64,000 nucleotides of DNA from Streptomyces sp. TP-A0356 (GTDB lineage Bacteria > Actinomycetota > Actinomycetes > Streptomycetales > Streptomycetaceae), in contig NZ_BBZJ01000015.1 in NCBI RefSeq assembly GCF_001417775.1, forward strand, positions 124,001 through 188,000, given 5' to 3'. Numbering within the stretch: the stretch's first letter is position 1; every line of letters starts with the position of its first letter. The translations under genes and the position numbers were made by a program. Shown in pieces: positions 17,898 to 26,615 of this stretch. A model generated the notes under the pieces. That model was not told the DNA's origin and ran no database searches. It saw only the letters and a program-made list of their open reading frames with translations.

Positions 17898-19239
17898 CGG
17901 TCAGGGGACACCAGCCTCTACGGCTGGGCAGTTGCTTGCCGTTGGTAGTGGCAGGCTCGGGCGCGGGCTTGGTGTCGGCGTCGCCAGTGTGACCAGCGCA
18001 GGCGGTGTACGAGGTCGTGACCGGGCTGGTCAGGGCCGCGAACAGGTGCTGGATCTCGTTGCCGGTCAAGGGGATCAGGCCGTCGAGGGCGGGCCGGTCG
18101 CGGCGTTCGGTGGCTGCGGTGACGGCGAGGAAGGCGTGGGCGAGCATGGCGAGGGTGACCCAGCGGTGCCAGGAGGTCCAGCGGCGGACCTGGTGCTCGT
18201 CCAGTCCGGTCAGGCCCTTTCCGGCCTGGAAGGTCTCCTCGATCGTCCAGCGTCGTCCGGCCACCTGGACCAGTTCCGACAGCGGCACCGGCCGGGGTGA
18301 GAAGCAGCGGTAGAAGGCGAGTTCGCCGGTGCGGCGGTTGCGGCGGACCAGCAGGTACCAGTGGTCGGGCCGACCAGCGGGGTCGTGGATGTCGACCTGC
18401 GCCCAGTCGTAGTACCGCTCGCCCTTCGCGCCCGTTCCGGCCGACAGCCGTTGCCAGGCCCGCCTTGGGATCCGTGCGGCCAGGGCCTTTGCCTGGAACT
18501 TCCCAGCGTGCGTGGTGATCGTGTGGGTGCTGGAGACGGCCAGGACGTAGCCGGTCCGGCGGCGTTCAAGGGTGATCCGCAGGTGGGGGTTGTCGCCGTA
18601 GACCTCGTCGCCTGCGACCCAGCGTGCGGGGGTTCCCGCGTCGAGCGCCCGCTCGACCATGCGGGCGGCGAGCTGGGGCTTGGTGGCGAAGGCCAGATCG
18701 TCCGGGATGCCCGCGCTGCAGCAGCGGTCCGGGTCCTCGGTCCAAGAGCGTGGCACGTACAGGGCTCGGTCGATGGAGGCGTGTCCTTGGGGGGCGGAGT
18801 ACACGAGATAGACGGCGACCTGGGCGTTCTCGATGCGGCCGGCGGTGCCGGTGTACTGGCGCTGGACGCCGACAGTCGCCGTGCCCTTCTTCAGATCGCC
18901 CGTCTCGTCGACCACGAGCACCGCCTGGTCGTCGGCGAGGTGGTCGACGACGTAGGCGCGCACGTCATCGCGGACCGCGTCGGCGTCCCACTTCGCACGG
19001 TGCAGCAGGTGCTGCATGCCGTCCGGGGTCGCGTCGCCCGCATGCTCGGCCAGCGTCCAGCAGTTCTTCCTCGGCAGGTCTGACAGCAGTCCGAGCACCA
19101 ACGCAGTTGCGCGACGTCGGGGTTCGACCCGAGCGAACCGGCCCGCCACGCGGCCCATCAGCTGGTCGAACATCGCCCGCCACCGGGCAGGCACTACGCT
19201 GTGACCCGCGGCCACCGCCTGATCTTCGTTTGTCCACAC
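17788..19239 (-). CDS. IS701-family DDE transposase, probably frameshifted at the C-terminus
   Basis: Transposase of 483 codons as sequenced. Catalytic DDE segments are VLVVDETGDLKKG, VAGDEVYGDNPHL and WTIEETFQAGKGLTGLDEH. Around 18020 the reading frame seems to lose one base: after LFAALTSP the next frame continues with the expected family ending (HDLVHRLRWSHWRRRHQARA...) and stops at TAG 17918-17920. In the frame as given, the protein instead runs 44 unrelated codons further into the passenger gene. The catalytic core is intact, so activity in trans is possible. Confidence 0.8.
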   Translation of the reverse strand: MWTNEDQAVAAGHSVVPARWRAMFDQLMGRVAGRFARVEPRRRATALVLGLLSDLPRKNCWTLAEHAGDATPDGMQHLLHRAKWDADAVRDDVRAYVVDHLADDQAVLVVDETGDLKKGTATVGVQRQYTGTAGRIENAQVAVYLVYSAPQGHASIDRALYVPRSWTEDPDRCCSAGIPDDLAFATKPQLAARMVERALDAGTPARWVAGDEVYGDNPHLRITLERRRTGYVLAVSSTHTITTHAGKFQAKALAARIPRRAWQRLSAGTGAKGERYYDWAQVDIHDPAGRPDHWYLLVRRNRRTGELAFYRCFSPRPVPLSELVQVAGRRWTIEETFQAGKGLTGLDEHQVRRWTSWHRWVTLAMLAHAFLAVTAATERRDRPALDGLIPLTGNEIQHLFAALTSPVTTSYTACAGHTGDADTKPAPEPATTNGKQLPSRRGWCPLTGGDNEMSRGQCRCILPHRGNHDRRAAAPSIRTGRRG

Positions 19240-19295
19240 AACTCACGATGATCAACGGTCGCTGCAGCCATCTCCGGACCAGCCCTGAACAGCAA

Positions 19296-19318
19296 GATCA
19301 CGATCTACGGCTGGAGTA
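19296..19318 (-). repeat. Right terminal inverted repeat of the IS701-like element
   Basis: Inverted partner of 17266-17288 (21 of 23 identical), just upstream of the transposase start; followed by the second TTAG. Confidence 0.85.
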
Positions 19319-19393
19319 TTAGACTCTCTTCCGCCAACCGCTGCTTCAATGCTGGGCGTTGGGCGCTTCCCGTGGAGATCCGTCAGAAGCGCC

Positions 19394-21244
19394 CTAACGT
19401 TCGGTTCCTTGCGGTGCGGTTTGCCGCTCGGCGTCGCGGATGGCACGGGCGGCGTTGATGAGCCCGATGTGGCTGAAGGCCTGTGGGTAGTTTCCGAGGG
19501 CCTCTCCCGTGATGGAGTCGGTCTCTTCGGCCAGCAGGCCGACGTCGTTGGCGTGCGCGATGGCGGTTTCGAACACCTGCCGTGCGCGGGTGGTGTGGCC
19601 TGTCAGGGCGAGGGCGTGGGCGAGCCAGAAGGTGCACAGCACGAAGGCTCCCTCCGCTTCCTGGATCTCGTCGCCGCGGTAGCGGCGGACCAGGCCGCCC
19701 GCGTCAGTGAGGTGGGTGGCGATCGCCAGCACGGTGGACTGGACGCGGGGGTCGTGCGGGGGCAGGAAGCCGACGATGGGCAGCATCAGTGCCGAGGCGT
19801 CCAGGTCGTCACTGTCGAACGCCTGGGTGAAGGCGCCCAGGCGGGGGTTCCATCCGCGCTGTTCGACGGCTTGGCGGATGCGGTCGCGCTCGTGCCGCCA
19901 GCGGGGTACGCGTTCGTCGGCCCCAAGGGCGGAAGCCATCGCGATGGCGCGGTCCAGGGCGACCCAGCACATCAGTTTCGAGTGCAGGAAGTGTCTGCTC
20001 GGGCCTCGCCGCTCCCAGATGCCCTGGTCCGATTCAGTCCACCGGCGGGCCGCTGTCTCGGCCGCCTGGAGCAGGAAGGCGCGGGTGGGTGGGTCCAGGC
20101 GCTCGTCGGACGGGAGGGTCTGGTGGGCGGCGTCGAGGAGTTCACCGTAGACGTCGAGCTGGCGCTGGCGCCATGCGTCGTTGCCGCTGCGCACGGGAGC
20201 ACTGCCGCGCCAGCCGGTCAGGTGCGGCAGGAGCCGCTCGCTCAGGTCACGTTCGCCACCGATGCCGTACACGATCTGCAGGTCCACGCCGCGGTGGAGC
20301 TGAGTTGCCGCGGCGCGGGCGACGAAGCCGAAGAACTTGTCCTTCTCCTTCTCGCAGGCGGCGGTGGCCAGGGCCTGAAGGGTGAAGCTGGCGTCGCGGA
20401 CCCACGTATAGCGGTAGTCCCAATTGCGAGTGCCACCCGCACGTTCGGGCAGGGAGCTGGTGGCCGCGGCGACAATCGCCCCCGTTGGAGCGAAGGTCAG
20501 GGCCCGCAGCACACGCCCGCTGTGGCCCACCTCGTCCTGCCAGGGGCCGACGTATCCGCGGTGGAGCCGGGACCACGAGCGCCAGCCTTCGACGGTGTCG
20601 TTCAGGCGCCGCCGGATACGCCGCGCCCGCCAACGCGTCGGCTCGCTTCCCCACGCCGGTCCGACGTGCAGTGCGAAGCCGAGGCGGTCCGGGGCCCGGA
20701 GCGTGATCCGACCGTGCGCGGTGGAACCGCTCACCTCCAGGTCGACGGGGCTCGACAGCAACAGGACCTGGGCACCCCCGTACGCGGTGAGCCCGCCCTG
20801 GACGCGTGAGAGGAGCGGGTGCACGAGTCCGAATTCCGGGCGCGGCGCATAGGCGATCTCGATGGGCATCCGTCCTTCGGTGCAGGTGATCTGGCGCAGG
20901 AGGATTCCGGGGGAAGCGGTGCCGAGTGCGTGTCCGCGCTCGCGCCGTCCCAGGGCGAGCGCGTCGCGCAGGACCGCCGTTCCTCCGGCGGTGCGGAAGG
21001 TCGTCTCCAGTACGAGGGTCTCCTCGACGTAGCGGCGGCTGACATCGGCGGGTCCGGCGGGTCCGATGGACCAGTGGCCGGCATCGTCGTCCAGGAGCCG
21101 GGCGAAGAGCGCCGGGCTGTCGAACCGGGGAAGGCACAACCAGTCCACCGAGCCCTCGGAGGTGACCAGAGCAGCCGAGCGGCAGTCGGACAGCAGAGCG
21201 TGGTCACCGATCGGCCGCCCGCTCACCGGCCGTGGTCCGTCCAC
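19394..21244 (-). CDS. Glycoside hydrolase family 15 (glucoamylase/trehalase-like)
   Basis: A 616-residue cytoplasmic-looking enzyme without a signal peptide. It has an N-terminal beta-sandwich (IGDHALLSDCRSAALVTSEG, then VDWLCLPRFDSPALFARLLD), followed by an (alpha/alpha)6 barrel with NWDYRYTWVRDASFTLQAL and a LDVYGELLDAAHQ segment that holds a likely catalytic Glu. The barrel ends in EAEGAFVLCTFWLAHALAL and GNYPQAFSHIGLINAA. Actinobacterial members of this type include trehalases; other alpha-glucosides are possible. GTG at 21244 follows a G-rich stretch. It lies downstream of the methyltransferase set in the same direction. Confidence 0.88.
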   Translation of the reverse strand: MDGPRPVSGRPIGDHALLSDCRSAALVTSEGSVDWLCLPRFDSPALFARLLDDDAGHWSIGPAGPADVSRRYVEETLVLETTFRTAGGTAVLRDALALGRRERGHALGTASPGILLRQITCTEGRMPIEIAYAPRPEFGLVHPLLSRVQGGLTAYGGAQVLLLSSPVDLEVSGSTAHGRITLRAPDRLGFALHVGPAWGSEPTRWRARRIRRRLNDTVEGWRSWSRLHRGYVGPWQDEVGHSGRVLRALTFAPTGAIVAAATSSLPERAGGTRNWDYRYTWVRDASFTLQALATAACEKEKDKFFGFVARAAATQLHRGVDLQIVYGIGGERDLSERLLPHLTGWRGSAPVRSGNDAWRQRQLDVYGELLDAAHQTLPSDERLDPPTRAFLLQAAETAARRWTESDQGIWERRGPSRHFLHSKLMCWVALDRAIAMASALGADERVPRWRHERDRIRQAVEQRGWNPRLGAFTQAFDSDDLDASALMLPIVGFLPPHDPRVQSTVLAIATHLTDAGGLVRRYRGDEIQEAEGAFVLCTFWLAHALALTGHTTRARQVFETAIAHANDVGLLAEETDSITGEALGNYPQAFSHIGLINAARAIRDAERQTAPQGTER

Positions 21245-21470
21245 CCCCGGCCCGTCGACGCGGCCCGGCGCGGACGGGCCGAGCAGCCGCCCGCTTCCCG
21301 GACCGCTTCGGGCACCGGTCGATCGTCCATCAGGGCCTCCCTGCCCAGTCGATTCACCTCACTCGAACAGCACGAACCTCGCACCGCCCGTCGGGCCCGC
21401 CGACGGTTGCCCCGACGGGAGGGCACGACGCGGCGCTGCCCACCCACTCGGTCTGTCGGCGCCACTGGTC

Positions 21471-22184
21471 TCATGTCCCCGCGGCTGTGTCGCCGCCCTC
21501 TGGTCGGTTCTGTCGCCGCGGCGCCGAACCGTGACGGCCGAGGGCGAGGAAGCACCGGTGGCCACTCCTCCACTGGTCCGTGACGCTGAGGCCGAGGTCC
21601 CCGGCGATCCTGCGGAGCGCCGGTGCCCCCAGGCGTGCCCAGGGGAACGCCGGGCCACGGTGGCCGTGGGTGTCCTCGAGCCACGCGACGCAGAGCTCCT
21701 CGACATCCTGGTGATCACCCTCGACGAGCACGTATCCCGCCGGGCCGATGAGCTGGGCGCAGCGGCGCAGCAAGGTCGTCGGGTCGCCGCCGATGCCGAC
21801 GTTCCCGTCGGCGAGCAGGAGGGTCTGCCAGCCCCCTTCCGTTGGCAGCGGATCGAACACCGACCGGCACAACGCGACCCCGCCGAGCGCGATGGTCCGT
21901 GCGACGGCGCGCGGGGCGATGTCGATACCGACCGCGAAGACACCGCGGGTCAGCAGTGCCCGGCACAGCCGGCCCGGCCCGCAGCCGATGTCCAGCACGG
22001 GTCCGTTGCAGCGTTCCAGCAGGGTCTCGTCGGCCCCGGTGGGCTGGGCGCACCAGCGGCGCACCGGCAGCCTGGTCCGGCGTCCGTCCGCCATCCGCAG
22101 GTACACCGGTCCACGGCCGGCGCGCAGGGCCAGTGCGTAGGGGTCCTCGCGCGAGGAGGGCGACATGTTCCTGTCCGCCGTCAT
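21471..22184 (-). CDS. Class I SAM-dependent methyltransferase
   Basis: A 237-residue Rossmann methyltransferase: motif I VLDIGCGPGRLCRALLTRG near residue 62, VGIDIAPRAV as motif post-I, and a TLLLADGNVGIGG strand. ATG at 22184 overlaps the stop of the small membrane protein gene (ATGA), so it is translated as part of the operon with the molybdopterin oxidoreductase. The target could be a small molecule or the oxidoreductase product; nothing in the sequence settles it. Confidence 0.83.
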   Translation of the reverse strand: MTADRNMSPSSREDPYALALRAGRGPVYLRMADGRRTRLPVRRWCAQPTGADETLLERCNGPVLDIGCGPGRLCRALLTRGVFAVGIDIAPRAVARTIALGGVALCRSVFDPLPTEGGWQTLLLADGNVGIGGDPTTLLRRCAQLIGPAGYVLVEGDHQDVEELCVAWLEDTHGHRGPAFPWARLGAPALRRIAGDLGLSVTDQWRSGHRCFLALGRHGSAPRRQNRPEGGDTAAGT

Positions 22185-22684
22185 GGCTCGGCGCCGTGAT
22201 CGGGTGGGTGCCGTTCCTCGTCGGCGCGGGCTGCCCGATGGACGCGGCGCAGCCTGACGGCGAAGGCCAGTGCCGAGGCGCCGAACAGGATGGCGGTGAC
22301 GGCCAGCCATCGGCCGAGGTAGACGCCCTCGGGCAATCGGGTGTCGCCTTCGTAGGGGACCGCCAGATCGAGGATCAGGGGGAACCACACGAGCAGCAGC
22401 ACTCCGGACAGGAAGGTGGGGACGCGGAGATAGTTGATCCACGGCACCGTCGGCAATCGGCCGATGCGGTGGCGCACCACGGAGTGGGCCGACAGGTCGG
22501 CGAGCGAGTACAGGGGCAGCAGGATCACGTCGTGGAGGATCGCCGCGCCCACGAACCAGACCGCGACGTCGAGCGGCCGGAGGGCGAACAGGCGCACCAT
22601 GGCGTAGCCGGTGAGGGCGAACGAGCAGATCAGTGCGAGGAGATGCAGGGGTCCGGAGCCGTACCAGCGGACGAAGCGTGCCAT
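22181..22684 (-). CDS. Small integral membrane protein (four to five helices)
   Basis: A 167-residue hydrophobic protein: helices near LLALICSFALTGYAMVRLFA, VAVWFVGAAILHDVILLPLY, FLSGVLLLVWFPLILDL and LAVTAILFGASALAFAV, with a short charged tail. AGGAGG stands before the ATG at 22684, two bases after the oxidoreductase stop. It is likely a partner or anchor in the same membrane complex, but no family is recognised. Confidence 0.8.
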   Translation of the reverse strand: MARFVRWYGSGPLHLLALICSFALTGYAMVRLFALRPLDVAVWFVGAAILHDVILLPLYSLADLSAHSVVRHRIGRLPTVPWINYLRVPTFLSGVLLLVWFPLILDLAVPYEGDTRLPEGVYLGRWLAVTAILFGASALAFAVRLRRVHRAARADEERHPPDHGAEP

Positions 22685-22686
22685 GG

Positions 22687-24144
22687 TCACCTCCTGAAGG
22701 TGAGCCGGCCGACCCACTTGGTGTTGTTCACCCCGGGGTTGGCCGGGACGATGACGCGGGCGGGATAGCCGTGGTCGAGCGAGAGGTCCGCGCCGTTGAC
22801 GCGCAGGGCGAGCAGGGACCGGGGGTTGTGAATCTGGTTGCCGCGCAGGACCACCTTGGTGAAGGCGCCCGGTGGTTGGACCGACTCCACCAGGACGCTT
22901 CCTGCATCGGGAAGGCCGGCCAGGGCGGCGAGATCGGCCAGACGCAGGCCGCTCCAGTGCTGGTCTGCGGTGGACCACCCCTCCACACAGGCGATCGGCA
23001 GCGCGGCAGCGTGCTGGCGCATCGCGAGGAGCTGCTCGCGTGTGAGGACCAGTGCCGGACCGTGGCCGTGCACCTCCAGTCGCCAGTCCGGCCCGACGAG
23101 CGCCGGGGTCACGCCGACGGCCGCGGCGCTCTTGTTGATCTGGAAGGCGCTCGGCCCACTGCCGGGGTTGCGGTTGTGCGGGGCGAGCAGGGCGGTGGCG
23201 CGCAGTCGGCCCCCGATGCTCTGTCCTGCGGTCACCACGAGCAGGACCAGCGATCCCGCTCCTACCATCGCCAGGGCGCCGCGCCGCGTCATGCTCGGCG
23301 CGTCGGGTGAGGTCGCCACCAGGCCGTCCGGGTCGGGCGGCTCGGGCCGGGTGTGGGCGAGGTCCGTGCGCAGTACGGTGGCCAGACCACGCGAGCGCAG
23401 GGCGCTGGTCATCCGGCCGAACTTGAGGCACACGTGGACCACGAAGGCGGCGATGAACACCCAGGCGCCGTAGAAGTGAAGGCGGTAGAAGGAGCCCGGG
23501 AAGACGTAGTAGAGCTGGATGTTGAGGATCCCCGTGGCGAATTCGAAGATGACGCCGCCGACCAGCATGACCAGGGACAACCGCTCCAGGCCGTGGGCGA
23601 CGGTGCGGACCGGCAGCCACTCGAACAGCTTGGGGATGACCGACCACAGCTTGGCCAGCAGTACCGGGACGAGTACCACCCCGAGGGTGACGTGCACGCC
23701 CTGGATGAGCCGGTACAGCCAGTAGGGATGCGTGGGCCAGTCGAAGAGGTAGAAGCCCAGAATGCCCTTGTCGGGGGTCTGGTCGTTGAGCGGGCTCAGA
23801 TCGGGGTTGTAGGCGGCGTAGGACAGAGCGCCGGTGACGAAGAGCACCGGGATGCCGATCAGCAGCACCAGGCCGAACACCGACGTCAGCCACGGTCCAC
23901 GGATCGGGCTGCGCCAGAACCCGGGGCGGAAGGGCCCCGGAGGCGGAGGCATCCGCGCGATCCGCCGCGCGATGGCCCGGGTACGAGCGGCCGTTGTGGC
24001 GGCACGAGCGGCCGTTGTGGCGGCACGAGCTGCCGCAGCGGCGCCGATCCGCTTCAGGCGCCGCCGCGGGTGTCCCTCGTCGGGCCCCGGGGGCTTCGCT
24101 CCCCCGGGTGAACCCGAGTCTGGCGGCCGTCCCCCACTGCTCAT
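22687..24144 (-). CDS. Membrane cytochrome b fused to a sulfite-oxidase-type molybdopterin domain
   Basis: A 485-residue two-part protein. Residues about 75-260 hold four membrane helices with His residues suited to heme b binding (LIQGVHVTLG, YRLHFYGAWVF, FVVHVCLKFG). A Tat-like segment (MTRRGALAMVGAGSLVLLVV) leads into a C-terminal oxidoreductase molybdopterin domain with the probable Mo-ligand Cys in IACVEGWS and the substrate/cofactor region GYPARVIVPANPGVNNTKW. It would pass electrons between an outside substrate and the membrane. Start at ATG 24144 with GGAGGAG upstream. The N-terminus contains a 21-bp DNA repeat. Confidence 0.85.
   Translation of the reverse strand: MSSGGRPPDSGSPGGAKPPGPDEGHPRRRLKRIGAAAAARAATTAARAATTAARTRAIARRIARMPPPPGPFRPGFWRSPIRGPWLTSVFGLVLLIGIPVLFVTGALSYAAYNPDLSPLNDQTPDKGILGFYLFDWPTHPYWLYRLIQGVHVTLGVVLVPVLLAKLWSVIPKLFEWLPVRTVAHGLERLSLVMLVGGVIFEFATGILNIQLYYVFPGSFYRLHFYGAWVFIAAFVVHVCLKFGRMTSALRSRGLATVLRTDLAHTRPEPPDPDGLVATSPDAPSMTRRGALAMVGAGSLVLLVVTAGQSIGGRLRATALLAPHNRNPGSGPSAFQINKSAAAVGVTPALVGPDWRLEVHGHGPALVLTREQLLAMRQHAAALPIACVEGWSTADQHWSGLRLADLAALAGLPDAGSVLVESVQPPGAFTKVVLRGNQIHNPRSLLALRVNGADLSLDHGYPARVIVPANPGVNNTKWVGRLTFRR
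23983..24024 (-). repeat. Two tandem 21-bp units in the oxidoreductase 5' end
   Basis: Two exact 21-bp copies encode a repeated Ala/Arg/Thr heptad (ARAATTA) in the cytoplasmic N-terminal tail ahead of the first helix. Confidence 0.85.
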
Positions 24145-24370
24145 CAGCCGTCTCCTCCATCTCGGGGCCACGCCCTGGATGACGGGCGGTCGATCGCAAG
24201 GATTCTTCCGGAAATACCTGGTTGAACCCCCATGAAGATCGCCGATTCACTCTGTTGCCCGCCTCGGCCGCCCGCCCTGGCCGATCTGGTCTCGCTGTCG
24301 GCGGTCGCCGTCCTCAACACCGAGGCGAACCGTCGGCCGACCCGGGCGGGCACAGTGCAAGGACCCCTTA

Positions 24371-25228
24371 GACGTCGTTTCCTTTGGCGTGATCGTTCGT
24401 TGAGCCGTGCATGACGGATCTGATTGAGCGGTTGGTGCCGGATGAGTTATGGACGCTGTTCCGGCGGGTGGTTCCGCCGACGGAGGTCATACGTCCGCAG
24501 GGCGGCGGCCGACGGCGGGCGGGTGACCGCGAATGCCTAGCGGCGATCATCTTCGTGGCCACCTCGGGGTGCACCTGGCGGCAGTTGCCCCCGGTGTTCG
24601 GGCCGGCCTGCCCGACGGTCTACCGGCGTTTCGCCCAGTGGAGCCAGGACCGGGTCTGGGCCCGGCTGCACCGAACCGTCCTGGACGAGCTCGGCGCCCG
24701 AGGCGAGCTGGACTGGTCGCGGTGCGCCATCGACTCCGTCAGTCTCAGGGCCGCAAAAGGGGGCCACTGACCGGACCGAATCCGACCGACCGCGGCAAGA
24801 ACGGATCGAAGATCCACTTGATCACGGACCGGAACGGTCTGCCTCTGTCACTGGGCATCTCCGGCGCCAACATGCACGACAGCCTCGGCCTGAAACCGCT
24901 GGTCCGGGGAATCCCACCGATCCGCTCCCGGCGCGGCCCACGCCGCCGGCGACCGGCCAAGCTCCACGCCGACAAGGGCTACGACTACGACCACCTGCGC
25001 CGATGGCTCCGCAAGCGCGGCATCCGCCACCGCATCACCCGCAAAGGCATCGAGTCCTCGCAGCGGCTGGGCCGGCACCGCTGGGTCGTCGAGAGGACGG
25101 TGTCCTGGCTCGCCGGCTGCCGCCGCCTCCACCGCCGCTACGAGCGCAAGGCCGAACACTTCCTCGCCTTCGTCGGCATCGCCGCAGCCCTCATCAGCTA
25201 CCGCCGACTCACCAACTGAAACGACGTC
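24371..25228. mobile_element. IS5-type insertion sequence
   Basis: An 858-bp element with short terminal inverted repeats (GACGTCGTTTC at 24371-24381 and its complement at 25218-25228) and a 3-bp target duplication TTA (24368-24370 and 25229-25231). The size, TNA-type target and two-frame transposase fit the IS427/IS1031 side of the IS5 family. The right copy of TTA is at the same time the TAA stop codon of the neighbouring hydrolase gene. Confidence 0.88.
24411..25219 (+). CDS. IS5-family transposase made by -1 frameshifting
   Basis: The first frame (24411-24770) gives the N-terminal DUF4096-like part (ECLAAIIFVATSGCTWRQLP) up to the first catalytic Asp in CAIDSVSLRAAKGG. The second, in the -1 frame from about 24755, gives GPNPTDRGKNGSKIHLITD, the second Asp in LHADKGYDY and the Glu in HRWVVERTVSWL. 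The switch point is the run AAAAGGGGG near 24755-24763. A TTA leucine codon at 24447-24449 would make it depend on the rare bldA tRNA if the host is Streptomyces. Confidence 0.85.
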
Positions 25229-26104
25229 TTAGGCGGCGAGGAACGGTCGTAGCAGGGCCAGCAGGGCATCGGGGCGGTCCAGCGGGATGATGTGGCCGCA
25301 GTCCGGTACGACGTGTGCCTCGAGATGGTCGGCGTACGGGCGCAGTTGGTGTTCGAGGGCGCGGCCCACCGGGTGGGCACCGATCGTCAGTGTGGGAACC
25401 GTGAGGCGAGCGGAGTCCACGGCCGCCCGGATCTGCCGGGCGGTGGATGCCAGCGCCCGGTACGGGCCGAACGCACCACGCAGCGCCTCGCCTCCGACGT
25501 ACGCACGGGCGATCGCGTCGCGGACGTCCTGTCGCACCCCGCGCCCGAGCGTGCCGCGGTCGAGGAACCACCCGATGTACGTCTCCTCCTGACCCGCGAG
25601 CACGGACTCCGCCAGGCCCGGTTCGCCGTGGAAGCCGAACCACCATGGTGGACCGTCGGCGAGGAACTCCTCGGCGCCGGGCAGGCGGCCCAGCAACGAC
25701 TCCATGACCACCAGCCGCCGTACCAGGTCGGGCCTGCGCATGGCCAGCATGAACGCGGGCGGGGTGCCGACGTCGATGCCCACCACCGCCGCGGAGCTCT
25801 CGCCGAGCGCCTCCAGCAGGCCCTCGGCGTCGGTGGCCAGCGTCCCGGCGTCGTACCCGTCCGCAGGCCGGGAGCTGTCACCGAAGCCCCGCAGATCCGG
25901 CGCGATCACCCGGTAGCGCGCCGCCAGTTCGCCGATGACGTCGGTCCACAGCCGCCAAGTGTGCGGGAAGCCGTGCAGAAGCAGGACGGCCGGCCCCTCT
26001 CCGGCCGTCGCCACGTTGAGTTCGACGCCATGGGCAGTGACCCGGCGCAGTTCGACCGTGAGCTGGTCGGGGCCGCCGGACAGAGGGACGGTGGTGGTGG
26101 CCAT
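25229..26104 (-). CDS. Alpha/beta hydrolase (epoxide hydrolase/dehalogenase-like)
   Basis: A 291-residue hydrolase: oxyanion loop LLLHGFPHTWRLW, DLRGFGDSSRP, and the catalytic His in PDCGHIIPLDRP. The nucleophile elbow reads VGIDVGTPPA, with Asp in the nucleophile place but a Gly-x-Asp-x-Gly that departs from the usual HDWG/HSxG forms. ATG at 26104 follows AAGGGAG. Divergent from the HxlR gene, which probably controls it. Its TAA stop is part of the IS5 target duplication, so the insertion left the protein intact. Confidence 0.83.
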   Translation of the reverse strand: MATTTVPLSGGPDQLTVELRRVTAHGVELNVATAGEGPAVLLLHGFPHTWRLWTDVIGELAARYRVIAPDLRGFGDSSRPADGYDAGTLATDAEGLLEALGESSAAVVGIDVGTPPAFMLAMRRPDLVRRLVVMESLLGRLPGAEEFLADGPPWWFGFHGEPGLAESVLAGQEETYIGWFLDRGTLGRGVRQDVRDAIARAYVGGEALRGAFGPYRALASTARQIRAAVDSARLTVPTLTIGAHPVGRALEHQLRPYADHLEAHVVPDCGHIIPLDRPDALLALLRPFLAA

Positions 26105-26201
26105 GCGGGCTCCCTTGAGTAACGAATGGTGACAAGAGAACGGTAGGTGACTACTTTGGGGCTTCCCAGACCGCACTTTCCCCTCAGGTGGTGAGCTTCA
26201 G

Positions 26202-26615
26202 GTGACCGCCCAGGACAAGGACGCCTCCGCCGGTGTGCGCGGCGACCTGTTCGATCCCCGGTGCCCGACGCGCCGACTGCTCGATCGGATCGGCACGAAG
26301 TGGACGTCGATGGCGGTGAAGGTGCTGGCGCAGGCGTCCCCGGACGAGGTGCGCTTCGGCGAGCTGCAGCGCAGGATGCCCGGCGTCTCCCAGAAGATGC
26401 TGTCGGTGACCCTGCAGAACCTGGTGCGCGACGGCTTGGTCGCGCGCCGGGTCGAGCCGTCGGTTCCCCCACGCGTGCACTACCGGCTCACCGAACTCGG
26501 CCTGTCGCTGGAGGCCGTGCTCGCAGCGGTCCGGGACTGGGCCGAGGAGCACATGGCCGAGGTCGACCGCGCCAACGCGCTGAGCCGACAGCACGAAGGC
26601 CCGGCCGAGCCATGA
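26202..26615 (+). CDS. HxlR-family transcriptional regulator
   Basis: A 137-residue winged-helix regulator: CPTRRLLDRIGTKWTSMAVK near the N-terminus with the family's single Cys, then FGELQRRMPGVSQKMLSVTL (recognition helix) and the wing YRLTELGLSLE. HxlR proteins often sense electrophiles or redox change through that Cys. Starts with GTG at 26202, divergent from the hydrolase; the 97-bp gap contains two GGTGAC direct repeats that could be its site. Confidence 0.88.
   Translation: MTAQDKDASAGVRGDLFDPRCPTRRLLDRIGTKWTSMAVKVLAQASPDEVRFGELQRRMPGVSQKMLSVTLQNLVRDGLVARRVEPSVPPRVHYRLTELGLSLEAVLAAVRDWAEEHMAEVDRANALSRQHEGPAEP

Larger units (their letters stand above)
17266..19318. mobile_element. IS701-like insertion sequence with an accessory gene
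   Basis: A 2053-bp element. The terminal inverted repeats start TACTCCAGCCGTAG and match at 21 of 23 positions (17266-17288 against 19296-19318). Both ends are flanked by the direct repeat TTAG (17262-17265 and 19319-19322), a 4-bp target duplication with the TAG core expected for the IS701 family. Inside are a transposase gene and, beyond it but within the repeats, a 594-bp gene for an unrelated protein. The intact duplication indicates that the whole unit moved together. Confidence 0.85.

Noticed and set aside
22181..24250. A 689-codon frame covering the oxidoreductase gene
   Set aside because: It is an out-of-frame reading of the oxidoreductase gene; only its last 167 codons, after an AGGAGG site, make a plausible protein.
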